Both the position numbers and the translations under genes were made by a program. The notes below the pieces were generated by a model that did no database searches, was not told the DNA's origin, and saw only the letters and a program-made list of their open reading frames with translations. A DNA stretch of 31,055 bases from JBDKGV01 sp039798005 (GTDB taxonomy: Bacteria > Fibrobacterota > Fibrobacteria > UBA5070): the NCBI GenBank assembly GCA_039798005.1, contig JBDKGV010000007.1:1-31055 (forward strand), given 5' to 3'. Shown here in pieces: positions 14,432 to 22,835 of the stretch; the stretch's first letter is position 1; the number at the start of each line of letters is the position of its first letter.

Positions 14432-14448
14432 CCGTTCCGCCGGAACGG
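14432..14448 (+). promoter_or_regulatory. Leader hairpin before nirA
   Basis: CCGTTCC and GGAACGG pair around GCC. Upstream, GCGGTC (near 14397) can pair with GACCGC (near 14424), so the leader may fold into two adjacent stems. No T-run follows, and the loops do not look like the paired hexaloops bound by ANTAR antiterminators. Its role is unknown. Confidence 0.35.
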
Positions 14449-14468
14449 GCATCGATCCCGAGGTTTCC

Positions 14469-16193
14469 ATGTCTTCCGAAACTCCTTCCCACGCCTTCGA
14501 TAAGACGCAGCGCGATTGGCTCGAGGGGTTCTTGGCTGCGGCCGGGCGCCAGTTGACCGGAGCGGGGGAAGAGCCTTGCCCGTACCCCGCGGAGGCATCG
14601 GCCGGCTACCGGGCCCAGACGCGCTGGCTGGCTTCGGGCAAGCGCCTGGCGCGCGAGGAGCAGATCAAGCGCCGTCGCAATCCGCTTCTGTTCCGTGCCC
14701 GTCTCCAGGAGCTGGACGCCCAGGGGCAGTTTCCGGAAGGGGAGGAGAATTTCCTCGCGCGCTTCCACGGGATCTTCAACGTGGCCCCGACCCAGGCCCG
14801 GCCCATGTGCCGCCTGCGGATTCCCGGCGGCATCGTCACCGCCCCGCAGGCCCAGGCCATCGCCTCTGCCGCCCGCGATTGCGGGGACGGCTTGGTCTGG
14901 CTCACCACCCGCTCCAACGTGCAGATCCGGGAGATCCGGGAAGGCCAGATGGACGAGCTGCTGGTGCGGCTGGAGGAGGTTGGCCTGGGAGCCCGTGGAT
15001 CGGGCGCGGACAACCTGCGCAATATCGTCGGGAATCCCACCGCCGGGATCGACCCGACCGAGATCCTGGACGTGCGTCCTCTGGTGCGTCGCTGGAACCA
15101 CCATGTCCTGAACCAGCCCGACCTCTTCGGTCTGCCACGCAAGTTCAACGTGGCCTTCGAGGGCGGGGGCCGGATCACCTCGTTTGCCCAGACCAACGAC
15201 ATCAGCCTGCGGGCTGTGCGCATCCGGGGTGTCGTCAAGCTCTCACTGGGGTTGGGCGGCATCACGGGACATGGCGACTACGCCCGCGAGACCGGGGTGC
15301 TGCTGCCGCTGGACGGCTGGCTCTGGCCTTTGCACCGGATGCTGACGGTCTATCTGGAGAACGGCAACCGGGGCCAGCGCGGCCGTTCCCGCCTGAAGTA
15401 CCTGCTGGAGGACTGGGGCGTGGAGCGCTTCCTTTCCGAGGTCCAGGATGGACTCCCCACCGCGCTCGAGCGGGTGGATCCGGCCTCCTTGCCTGCCTTC
15501 GTCGCCGCCGACCGCACCGCGCATTTTGGGCCTCAGCCCCAGAAGCAGAGGGGGCGCTCGTGGCTGGGTGTCCATGTGCCGGTGGGCAAGCTGACGGCGG
15601 CACAGTTCGAGGGACTGGCCCGGATCGCCGCAGGGCACGGCGATGGCGACCTGCGCCTGACCGTATGGCAGAACCTGCTCCTGTCGGGCCTGCGCACCCA
15701 GGAGCTGGATGGGGTGACCCGCGAGGTCGAGGCGCTGGGGCTCTCGTGCCGCCCCGACGGGCTCTTGCAGGGACTTATCGCCTGCACCGGTTCGGAGGGC
15801 TGCAAGCACGGACAGGCCGCCACCAAGGCCACGGCGCTTGCCATCGAGACCTTGCTTGCCGGCAAGGTTCCCGGTGACAGCCCGGTGAACGTCCACATCA
15901 CGGGCTGCCCGCATTCCTGCGCTCAGCACCTCACCGCCGACATCGGCCTGATCGGCACCGGCCTCGAGCTGGACGGAATCCGTCACGACGCCTTCCACAT
16001 CGCTCTGGGCGGCGTCACTGAAGGGGAACACGGCATCGCCGAGATCGTGGCCCGCTCCATCCCCGCCCAGGAGGTCCCCAAGCGGCTTGAGACGCTCCTG
16101 GACCATTGGCTCGGAAACCGCACACCGGGCGAAGGCTTCGAGGCATTCGTGCGCCGCGTCGGCCTCACCACCTTGGCTTCCCTTCTCGCCTGA
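14469..16193 (+). CDS. nirA: NirA-type siroheme nitrite reductase
   Basis: 574 residues of the nitrite/sulfite reductase hemoprotein family with its two duplicated halves. The siroheme/[4Fe-4S] cysteines are C439-x5-C445 in CTGSEGCKHGQAATK and C480-x3-C484 in TGCPHSCAQH, followed by TADIGLIG. The CTGxxxC, C-x-Q and ADIGLxG features favour nitrite reductase over sulfite reductase. It reduces nitrite to ammonium with six electrons in the cytoplasm. Residues 10-23 (F-x3-QR-x-WL-x-G-F-LA) repeat at the start of the flavoprotein encoded next, suggesting that this CysJ-like partner, not free ferredoxin, is the electron donor. GAGG lies five bases before the ATG. It has its own sigma-54 promoter and is the second nitrite reductase of the window beside NirBD. 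Confidence 0.88.
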   Translation: MSSETPSHAFDKTQRDWLEGFLAAAGRQLTGAGEEPCPYPAEASAGYRAQTRWLASGKRLAREEQIKRRRNPLLFRARLQELDAQGQFPEGEENFLARFHGIFNVAPTQARPMCRLRIPGGIVTAPQAQAIASAARDCGDGLVWLTTRSNVQIREIREGQMDELLVRLEEVGLGARGSGADNLRNIVGNPTAGIDPTEILDVRPLVRRWNHHVLNQPDLFGLPRKFNVAFEGGGRITSFAQTNDISLRAVRIRGVVKLSLGLGGITGHGDYARETGVLLPLDGWLWPLHRMLTVYLENGNRGQRGRSRLKYLLEDWGVERFLSEVQDGLPTALERVDPASLPAFVAADRTAHFGPQPQKQRGRSWLGVHVPVGKLTAAQFEGLARIAAGHGDGDLRLTVWQNLLLSGLRTQELDGVTREVEALGLSCRPDGLLQGLIACTGSEGCKHGQAATKATALAIETLLAGKVPGDSPVNVHITGCPHSCAQHLTADIGLIGTGLELDGIRHDAFHIALGGVTEGEHGIAEIVARSIPAQEVPKRLETLLDHWLGNRTPGEGFEAFVRRVGLTTLASLLA

Positions 16194-16204
16194 GGTCATT
16201 CGCC

Positions 16205-18019
16205 ATGAACGCTCCTCTCCTTCCCGAATCCGCCCCCTTTACGACCGAGCAGCGCGGCTGGCTCAACGGCTACCTCGCGGGGCTCCTGCACCACGGCAAC
16301 CTGGAGGCCGCTCGCGGCGGCTCCGTGGGCGCCTCGACCCCCAAGCCCTCGGTGCCCACGCGCACCCTGCGCGTCCTGTATGCCTCGCAATCGGGCAATG
16401 CTGAGACTGCTGCCCATGCGCTGGGCGAGCGCCTGCGCGGGGCCGATGCCGGCGAGGGTCACGTGTGGGCGGTGGCGGTGGACTCCATGGACTCCTTCGC
16501 CTCGCTGGACTGGTCGGCCGAGACCCACTTGGCCCTGGTCAGCTCCACTTGGGGCGACGGCGAACTGCCCGACAACGGCAAGACCTTCGGAGCCTTCCTG
16601 GACTCCGAGGCGGCCGCGTCCCTTTCGGGACTGCGCTTCGCGGTGCTGGGCCTGGGCGACCGCAACTACGCCCGTTTCTGCGCCGCCGCCGTGCGGCTGG
16701 ATGCGCGACTGGAGGCCGTCGGGGCCAAGCGCTTCCTCCCCCTGGAAACGCTGGACACCGACTGGGAGGCCGGGGCCAAGGCCTGGCGCGAAGCGCTGGC
16801 GTCCGGTCTCGGAGCGGGGGGCGGGACGCCGGCGACAGATTCCGTCAACGCGGGGGTCCCTCCCAAGGAGGAGGCCAAGGCCGGCTGGAGCCGCACCAAC
16901 CCCTTCCCCGCACCGCTTCTGGAGAACCGCCGGCTCAACGCTCCGGGTTCGGGCAAGGACACCCGCCACATCGCGCTTTCGCTCGCGGGCTCGGGCCTTG
17001 CCTACCGCGCGGGCGATGCCCTGGGCGTGTGGCCCATCAATCCCTATGAGCTGGTGGACAGCCTGGTGATCGCCTGCGACGCCACGGGCAGCGAACTGGT
17101 CCGGCTTCCTGACGGCACCGAATCGACCTTCCGCGCTGCGCTGTTGTCGCGCTTCGACCTGAACCGTCCCGGCAAGGATCTGCTGGGTGCCTTGCGGGAG
17201 CATGCTCGCGGCCAAGGGGATCGTCGCCGCCTCCAGGCCCTGCTCTCCCCGGAAGGCGAGGCCGAACGCGCCGAACTGATGGCCGCCTCCGACGTGCTGG
17301 ATCTGCTGCGGGCCTTTCCCACGGCGGTGCTGCAGCCCCAGGAACTCCTCTCGCACCTGCGCAAGCTGATGCCGCGCCTCTACTCGATCTCGAGTTCGCC
17401 TCTTGCCCATCCCGGCGAGGTCCATCTCACCGTTGGCGTGCATCGCACCGAGGTGGGGGGGCGGCTGCGCTTGGGCGTGGCCAGCACCTTCCTCTCCGAC
17501 CGGCTCCCGTTGGGCCTTGCTGCCGGGGTCTTCGTGCAGCCCTCGGGCCACTTCCATCCGCCCGAGGATCCCTCCAGGGACCTGATCATGGTCGGGCCGG
17601 GCACCGGCATCGCGCCCTTCAGGGCCTTCCTCCACGAGCGCGAGGCCTCCGGGGCCACGGGCCGCAACTGGCTTTTCTTCGGCGACCGGCACGTCTCCAG
17701 CGACTTCCTCTACCGCGAGGAGATCGAGGGCATGCGCGCCCGGGGAACCTTGCACCAGCTGGACCTGGCCTTCAGTCGGGACGGCGCGGAGAAGCTCTAC
17801 GTGCAGGACCTGATGCGCCGGCGGGCCAAGGAACTCTGGGCATGGCTCGAGGGCGGCGCCTGCTTCTGCGTGTGCGGTGACGCCAAGCGCATGGCCAAGG
17901 ACGTGGACGCGGCCCTGCAGGAGGTGGTGGTGCTGGGCGGCGGGAAGAGCTCCGAGGAGGCCAAGGCCTACGTCGATTCGATGCGCAAGGAGCACCGCTA
18001 CCTGCGCGACGTGTACTGA
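16205..18019 (+). CDS. CysJ-type NADPH flavoprotein, likely electron donor to NirA
   Basis: The start at 16205, nine bases after GAGG in the nirA stop region, gives 604 residues. In order it has an N-terminal segment matching the NirA N-terminus (F12-x3-QR-x-WL-x-G-Y-LA), a linker, and a flavodoxin domain from about residue 57 (RVLYASQSGNAETAAHALGE, then VSSTWGDGELPDNG). An FAD-binding CysJ-type domain follows (RLYSISSSP near residue 390). The NADPH-binding domain has GPGTGIAPFRAFLHER, then FFGDRHVSSDFLY, and ends KEHRYLRDVY with the terminal aromatic. It moves electrons NADPH-FAD-FMN to a siroheme enzyme. CysJ normally serves sulfite reductase; here the neighbour is NirA-like, so nitrite reduction is the better inference. 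The gene has a copy of the dispersed motif in a linker. Confidence 0.9.
   Translation: MNAPLLPESAPFTTEQRGWLNGYLAGLLHHGNLEAARGGSVGASTPKPSVPTRTLRVLYASQSGNAETAAHALGERLRGADAGEGHVWAVAVDSMDSFASLDWSAETHLALVSSTWGDGELPDNGKTFGAFLDSEAAASLSGLRFAVLGLGDRNYARFCAAAVRLDARLEAVGAKRFLPLETLDTDWEAGAKAWREALASGLGAGGGTPATDSVNAGVPPKEEAKAGWSRTNPFPAPLLENRRLNAPGSGKDTRHIALSLAGSGLAYRAGDALGVWPINPYELVDSLVIACDATGSELVRLPDGTESTFRAALLSRFDLNRPGKDLLGALREHARGQGDRRRLQALLSPEGEAERAELMAASDVLDLLRAFPTAVLQPQELLSHLRKLMPRLYSISSSPLAHPGEVHLTVGVHRTEVGGRLRLGVASTFLSDRLPLGLAAGVFVQPSGHFHPPEDPSRDLIMVGPGTGIAPFRAFLHEREASGATGRNWLFFGDRHVSSDFLYREEIEGMRARGTLHQLDLAFSRDGAEKLYVQDLMRRRAKELWAWLEGGACFCVCGDAKRMAKDVDAALQEVVVLGGGKSSEEAKAYVDSMRKEHRYLRDVY
16834..16846. 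repeat. Dispersed motif copy GACA-GATTC-CGTC (one arm mismatch)
   Basis: Inside the flavoprotein gene, in the low-complexity linker between the flavodoxin and FAD domains. It is read as GCG ACA GAT TCC GTC (A-T-D-S-V), where protein constraint should be weak. Confidence 0.65.
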
Positions 18020-18407
18020 CAAAATTTTCAGGCCGGCTGTCGCCCCGGATCGCGGTCAGGATGTGATGCCGCTCACAAGGATCCTCTTTTGCCGCATTTG
18101 AGGCTGTGTCTCAATATCGACATGGATTACTTTCGAATTTCGACTTCTTGATCCATATGTCGCCGCTTAGAGGTTCCGATGCGCTTTGAGCGCCCTTTCC
18201 ATCCAGCCTTGCTTGCTTCGCTCCTGACCAGGCTTGCGAAGCTGGCCATCCTTTGATGGTGACATCCAGGACGGACAGGGCGCGGGGACCGTGAAGACAC
18301 CTGACGTTCACACGTTTCCCTGATCCGCGCGATCAGGGGACCTTCCTCCCGGGGGCGCACGGCGATGGCGCTTCAGGGAATCATTTCATTTCATGCGAGG
18401 AACTTCC
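18020..18407. other. 388-bp intergenic region between the nir operon and the FISUMP operon
   Basis: No convincing gene. TGACAAAATTTTCA begins on the stop codon of the flavoprotein gene and looks like a dispersed motif that lost one base. The first 180 bases are clearly more AT-rich than the flanks. The only strong structure is the hairpin at 18318-18338. I could not choose a promoter for the downstream operon with confidence. Confidence 0.6.
18318..18338. promoter_or_regulatory. Perfect 8-bp hairpin CCCTGATC-CGCGC-GATCAGGG
   Basis: Perfect arms around five bases, about 70 bp before the FISUMP gene. It lacks a following T-run, so it is either a non-canonical terminator for upstream transcription, an operator, or a leader structure of the downstream operon. 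Confidence 0.5.
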
Positions 18408-19469
18408 ATGTCGATCTTGAACCGCTGCCGAGGCCCGCTTGCAAGCCTTGCGATCGCAGCCATGACCCTTGCCGCCCCCGGGCACGCCTTGTCCGCTTCG
18501 GGCCGCGTCCTCTCACCTGCAGGCATAGCGCTCCCGGGCGTGAAGATCCGCCTGGCACTTGCCGGCCTGTCCACCAGTTCGGATGCCTCGGGCAACTGGA
18601 GCCTGGCCGCGGGACCGTCCTCCATCGAGGCAACTTCGCAAAGGATCGGGGGCGCCGACCATCTGTTTCTTTCCAAGGGACATCTCCAGGTGCGCTGGAA
18701 CGGAGTGGACGCCTCCGGTCGAGGCCTTTTCCAGGGGACGCGATCCGCGGGCTTCCGGGCAATGGCGCCGAGGTCCCAGGAGATCCCCGACACCCTCCTC
18801 TTCATGCAGGACGACACGCTGCTCCTGAAGGATACGATCTCGGCTTCGAGGACGGGAATCGTCAGCGTCTTGGATTCGACCTTCAATCCCCATATCGTGT
18901 ACGGCAGCCTGACCGATTCCCGCGACGGGCAGGTGTACCGCACGGTGAAGATCGGTGACCAGACCTGGATGGCCCGGAACCTGAATTTCAAGACGGACAG
19001 TTCGTTCTGCTACGAGGACGACTCCTCGGCCTGTACGACGAAAGGCCGACTCTACACCTGGTCCGCAGCAATGGGCCTCGACGATTCCTGCGATGTGAAT
19101 GCCTGCTCCACGCAGGTGGCGGCCAGACACAAAGGAGTCTGCCCGACCGGTTGGCATGTGCCGGGCAAGGTGGCATGGGAAACCTTCATGAACGCGGTCG
19201 GAGGCAATCCCGCCCAGCCCAAGCTCAAGGCCGCGAGCCTGTGGCCGGTCGCGGGGACCGATGAGTTCGGGTTCCGTGCCGTTCCCAGCGGCTATCGCAG
19301 CGAGCTGGGGAACTACTTCCGCGGCAAGGAATACACCGCGCTGTGGTCTGCAAGCGAAGTGGCACGGGTCGTGGCATCGGCCCAGGAATTCTACCTCGGC
19401 ACCGATGTGGACTTCGTGACCTCGTACAAGGTCGAAGGGAATCCGCTGCGCTGCCTTCTGGACGATTGA
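18408..19469 (+). CDS. Exported FISUMP-domain protein with carboxypeptidase-regulatory-like N-terminus
   Basis: The start at 18408 is preferred over an in-frame ATG at 18393 because GAGG (18397-18400) lies seven bases before it. The 353-residue product has a signal peptide (hydrophobic LASLAIAAMTLAAPGHALS). A short CarboxypepD_reg-like module follows at about 33-75 (SGRVLSPAGIALPGVKIRLA, then SSDASGNWSL). From about residue 168 to the end is the Fibrobacter succinogenes major paralogous domain: RDGQVYRTVKIGDQTWMARN, later GVCPTGWHVPGKVAWETF, and a C-terminal ALWSASE...LRCLLDD. The domain is abundant on secreted proteins of Fibrobacterota and some Bacteroidota; its biochemical role is not established. 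Its stop shares one base with the start of the next gene (TGATGA), so they are translationally coupled. Confidence 0.9.
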   Translation: MSILNRCRGPLASLAIAAMTLAAPGHALSASGRVLSPAGIALPGVKIRLALAGLSTSSDASGNWSLAAGPSSIEATSQRIGGADHLFLSKGHLQVRWNGVDASGRGLFQGTRSAGFRAMAPRSQEIPDTLLFMQDDTLLLKDTISASRTGIVSVLDSTFNPHIVYGSLTDSRDGQVYRTVKIGDQTWMARNLNFKTDSSFCYEDDSSACTTKGRLYTWSAAMGLDDSCDVNACSTQVAARHKGVCPTGWHVPGKVAWETFMNAVGGNPAQPKLKAASLWPVAGTDEFGFRAVPSGYRSELGNYFRGKEYTALWSASEVARVVASAQEFYLGTDVDFVTSYKVEGNPLRCLLDD

Positions 19470-20569
19470 TGAAGGATGCCTATTTAGGGGGACGATACGC
19501 GTCTTCCTTCGCACTGGGAATCCTGATTCTGCCTGTCGTTTTCCTGACCGCCTGCGGGGCAGAATCGGTCACAACCGCAGACGTCAGCACAGCAGTGCGG
19601 CCCAGCATCGTCTACGACTTCACCAAGGGCGCGAGCCTCGCCCCCCGGGGCGGATGGCACTTTGCAGACACATCCTGGAAGCTCGACACCGTTCCCGGCA
19701 CCAGCGGCACCGTGACCGGCCTGCCGTTTCGTTATCCTGGAGTGACCCCGGGGAATTACGGAATGACCGAGATGCGCTTTGGCATGCCGCGGGGCGAGGA
19801 ATTCTGGATCTCATTGCGGTGGCATGTCCCGGCGAACTATCACCATCGGCACGACACTTGGCTCACCATCCCGCAGGGCGAACGCACAGGTTGGGCCTTG
19901 GGTGACACCGTGGTTGGAACCGACAGCGTTTCGTGGGGCGTGATCTCCAAGCTGGATTCCAACGGGATCTACCTGCGCTTTGCGCTCAAATCAGCCTACA
20001 ACGAAATCTGGACCGGGAAGGTTCGCAACCATACCCGCAAGCAAATTGCGACGGCAAGTGGCCGTAACCAATGGGCCGCGAACAACAAGCTCATGGCCGT
20101 TTGGGCGGACGGCTATTCCTCGCAGGGAACCGGCTCAAGCATCATCTGGGGGACCGACCTGGATTGGATTTCCGGCGAGAAGGGATCGCAGCTTGCCGTT
20201 GGGTATTCGACGGGAGGAAAGAACGTGTCCGGGGCTCCGGCTTCGGGGGGCGTCCTGATTCGCGCCCAAGACTCCGGCAAGTGGATCGACCTGGTGTTCC
20301 ATGCCCGCTTTGCCTCTGCGGCAGGTGCGAAGGATGGGGTGATCGAGACGTGGTTTCAAAGACGAGGCGAGGCTGTCTGGACCAAGGCCCACGACATCCG
20401 CGATGCCGATCTCAATCGCGCCACCGTGGGTGCAGACTCGCTGCGCACCTGGGGATCAGGCTACCTGATGGGCTGGTCCAATTCGGGCTTCGATTCGATG
20501 ACAACCTTCAGCATCTCGAGGCTGGAATACAGCTACGGCAAGCCTGCGATGCTCAGGAACACGCCGTAA
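19469..20569 (+). CDS. Lipoprotein of unknown function, possibly a jelly-roll (lectin/polysaccharide lyase-like) domain
   Basis: The start at 19469 overlaps the previous stop by one base and yields 366 residues. A lipoprotein signal peptide is clear: hydrophobic FALGILILPVVFLTAC with the lipobox LTAC and lipidated C29. The rest is a single beta-rich domain. The pattern of a tryptophan-rich early part (GGWHFADTSWKLD), a WIDLVFHARF strand, IETWFQRRGEAVW and a closing GYLMGWSNSG followed by FSISRLEYS recalls concanavalin-like polysaccharide lyases and glucanases. I cannot identify catalytic residues, so this is a suggestion only. It is the second gene in an apparent operon with a FISUMP protein and two large exported paralogues. 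Confidence 0.75.
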   Translation: MKDAYLGGRYASSFALGILILPVVFLTACGAESVTTADVSTAVRPSIVYDFTKGASLAPRGGWHFADTSWKLDTVPGTSGTVTGLPFRYPGVTPGNYGMTEMRFGMPRGEEFWISLRWHVPANYHHRHDTWLTIPQGERTGWALGDTVVGTDSVSWGVISKLDSNGIYLRFALKSAYNEIWTGKVRNHTRKQIATASGRNQWAANNKLMAVWADGYSSQGTGSSIIWGTDLDWISGEKGSQLAVGYSTGGKNVSGAPASGGVLIRAQDSGKWIDLVFHARFASAAGAKDGVIETWFQRRGEAVWTKAHDIRDADLNRATVGADSLRTWGSGYLMGWSNSGFDSMTTFSISRLEYSYGKPAMLRNTP

Positions 20570-20579
20570 AGAGGTTTGC

Positions 20580-22835
20580 TTGATCTTGCCATTCCTTCCC
20601 CGTTTTTCCCTCCTCCTTTCCAGAGGCATCCTTGGAGTCGTCCTCATGGCCTTGACATTGCCTCGCTTGACCGACGCCTCCGTTCCCTATGTGCAGGATG
20701 GCGCGCGTTCCGAACACTGGGAACTGGTGAAGCTGGTGGAGGGCGAGATCGACGGCATCTTCTCGGTTACCGGGAGGCCGGGCTTCTTCGTGAAGACAAC
20801 GAACCGCTTCTGGCAGTTCGATGAAGAGGGGCGGGTTCTGGGAATGAGCTTCTCGACCGATGTCGGGCCGCACGGCGTGGGCTTCGACCTGATCCATCCC
20901 GACAGCCCTGCGGTCGCCTGGAAGGCCTTCCGCCGCGACTGGCTGATGACAGGAAACGACAAACCCGCTGCGATCCCCATCGAGACGGCTCCCAAGGACG
21001 ACGTTGCGGCCTTGCTGGCGCGCCTCGATTCGGCCGAGGAGATCCAGGAGGTCAGCGGCTACTCTCCCGACCACAACGGCTTCCGTGGCTTTGCCGTGAA
21101 GGAGGGAAAGGACTGGAAGGTCCTGGATGTCATGGCTTGGGACGATTCGGCCCGTTACCGGATTTCCGTGACCCGGAAGGAGGTCAAGGACCGGGAGCAG
21201 GAACTGTGGACAGCCCATGAGCTGGACCATGGCAAGCGACAGCGCCAATGCCTTCTGAAGCAAGGCAACTCGCCGATCCGGGACGAGAATTCCCGCGAGC
21301 TGGTGGCCACGAACTTCTCGATCCGCAGCATCGAGTTCGACGAAGGTTTCGGGGCCTGGGTCTTCTGGAAGACCGTCGGCTGGTGGCTGGCAGCCCTTTT
21401 TGCTCCGAACTTGCATGGGAGTGTCCCGTATGCCTATTGGGGTGGAGCGGGAACCTTTGCGCTCAAGCACCAGGGGGAGACGCTGCGCTTTCGGGCCACG
21501 GCATCCTCGGGGGAGGACCATACCGACGGAGTCGTGGCGTACGCCCCCAATCTGGATCTGTTGGAAATGTCGGGTGGTCTTCGCGTGCTGCGGGTGGTCA
21601 CGCCAGGCAAGGAACACAATCTCCATTACGAGAAGGGGCTTGGAAGCACGGCTCATGACGAGGTAGGACTCTATCTGGTGCGTAGGCGTGCTCCCGACGT
21701 GAGCGAGCTCAAGGGGCAATGGCTCCCCGAGGTCAAGGGGCTGACCTGGGGAACCTGGCAGTTTCCGTCCGGGCAGGTGGACTTTTCCGCGGGGCCATCC
21801 CGGGCCTTCGCGCAGGTGCCGGAGTCCGAGAGCGAAAGCCGGGACGACCTGCCCCGCGGAGGGCGCGTGCTGCCGCAGTCCTTTGGACAGATTCCGTCAA
21901 AATTGCGATTGCGCCTGCCACTTTGCTTCGGCGAGTACCCGGCTTCCGTGGCCGTCGACCTTGGCGGCAAGGAGTGGCTCTTCCTTTCCCACGAGCACGA
22001 GCCGCCCGAGCTGCAGGCCGATATCGACAGGGCCGAATTCGCCAAGGCCTGGGAGTCGCTCGGCGGCGGCGAGATGCGGCTGGTGGCGGAGTTCACCGAA
22101 CGCAAGGAAAAGCTCCTGGAGGATAGGGACAAGCCAGATCGCTGGGTGGTACCCTCCCTGAAGCTTGTGAAAGGCTGGAAATCCGCAGCGTTGGCGAATA
22201 CCCGTTGGAGCGATCCCGAGGCGCAATGGCCTCGTTCCGACGAGGACCGCAAGCGTTTTCTCCGATCCCGGTCCTATCAGGCAGGAGGTCTGGCCCAGGC
22301 GGGGAGGCTCTCGGCAGCGGGGTGGATCGGGGTGACCCGTGATCTGCTGCGCGACTCGGGGCTTGCGAAGCAGTACGGCTCCTGGCTGATCCAGGAAGCC
22401 AACGAGCTCCTGAACGCATCCACGCTGGCCAAGGATCCCGCCGCAGGTCGCGCGGTGGTGAGGTTCTGGACGGAGGCACTGTTCCCGATCCTGCGCAACG
22501 ATGCGGATGAGGAATTCGTCAAGGGAAGCTCCGTCCTGACCAGCAACAGCTTGGGAAACGCCATCGAGTGGCGTGACACGGCCATGTGCGAACGCATCCT
22601 CGAGGTGCTGGTGGATGCCCGGCAGGACTCCATCGAGCACCACACGCTCCATTACAACCTGGCCTGCTACCATGCCTGGCGCAAGGACGTGCCCGGGATG
22701 CTCGCCTCGGTCCGACGTGCGCGAGCGCGCGGCAAGCCTGCGGAGCAGTTCCGCGCCGACCCTGATTTCGCGCCCTGGTTGCAGGACCCGGATTTCCAGA
22801 AGGCGTTGGACGGAAACGGAGCGGTCAGCCCTTGA
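20580..22835 (+). CDS. Large exported protein of unknown family, tandem paralogue 1, TTG start
   Basis: 751 residues from a TTG at 20580, five bases after GAGG. This start supplies a full signal peptide (FSLLLSRGILGVVLMALTLP), while the next ATG (20646) would cut into it. The family is not recognised. It aligns along its length with the next gene: PYVQDGARSEHWELVKLVEG at the mature N-terminus, GFGAWVFWKTVGWW, RVLPQSFGQIPSKLRLRLPL, and ILTSNSLGNAIEWRDTA. The last 60 residues look like a TPR end: HYNLACYHAWRKDVPGMLAS then ADPDFAPWLQDPDFQKAL. It has a gap of only 10 bp from the lipoprotein gene and overlaps the next by 4 bp. It likely works in the periplasm or outer membrane with its operon partners. 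Confidence 0.85.
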   Translation: MILPFLPRFSLLLSRGILGVVLMALTLPRLTDASVPYVQDGARSEHWELVKLVEGEIDGIFSVTGRPGFFVKTTNRFWQFDEEGRVLGMSFSTDVGPHGVGFDLIHPDSPAVAWKAFRRDWLMTGNDKPAAIPIETAPKDDVAALLARLDSAEEIQEVSGYSPDHNGFRGFAVKEGKDWKVLDVMAWDDSARYRISVTRKEVKDREQELWTAHELDHGKRQRQCLLKQGNSPIRDENSRELVATNFSIRSIEFDEGFGAWVFWKTVGWWLAALFAPNLHGSVPYAYWGGAGTFALKHQGETLRFRATASSGEDHTDGVVAYAPNLDLLEMSGGLRVLRVVTPGKEHNLHYEKGLGSTAHDEVGLYLVRRRAPDVSELKGQWLPEVKGLTWGTWQFPSGQVDFSAGPSRAFAQVPESESESRDDLPRGGRVLPQSFGQIPSKLRLRLPLCFGEYPASVAVDLGGKEWLFLSHEHEPPELQADIDRAEFAKAWESLGGGEMRLVAEFTERKEKLLEDRDKPDRWVVPSLKLVKGWKSAALANTRWSDPEAQWPRSDEDRKRFLRSRSYQAGGLAQAGRLSAAGWIGVTRDLLRDSGLAKQYGSWLIQEANELLNASTLAKDPAAGRAVVRFWTEALFPILRNDADEEFVKGSSVLTSNSLGNAIEWRDTAMCERILEVLVDARQDSIEHHTLHYNLACYHAWRKDVPGMLASVRRARARGKPAEQFRADPDFAPWLQDPDFQKALDGNGAVSP
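21886..21898. repeat. Dispersed motif copy GACA-GATTC-CGTC (one arm mismatch) in paralogue 1
   Basis: Read as GGA CAG ATT CCG TCA (G-Q-I-P-S). The same position in paralogue 2 (24114-24126) also carries it. Confidence 0.6.

Noticed and set aside
14380..14468. An ANTAR (NasT-type) antitermination leader
   Set aside because: The hairpins lack the paired six-base loops with conserved A and G, and there is no terminator stem with a T-run before nirA.
14469..18019. Assimilatory sulfite reductase (CysI/CysJ) reading of the NirA-flavoprotein pair
   Set aside because: The siroheme-site sequence (CTGxxxC, TGCPHSCAQ, ADIGLIG) is closer to nitrite reductases, and the operon lies within a nitrate assimilation block with a sigma-54 promoter. 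Not fully excluded.
16196..18022. A 608-codon minus-strand open frame opposite the flavoprotein gene
   Set aside because: The opposite strand encodes an unmistakable CysJ-type protein; the antisense product has no motifs.
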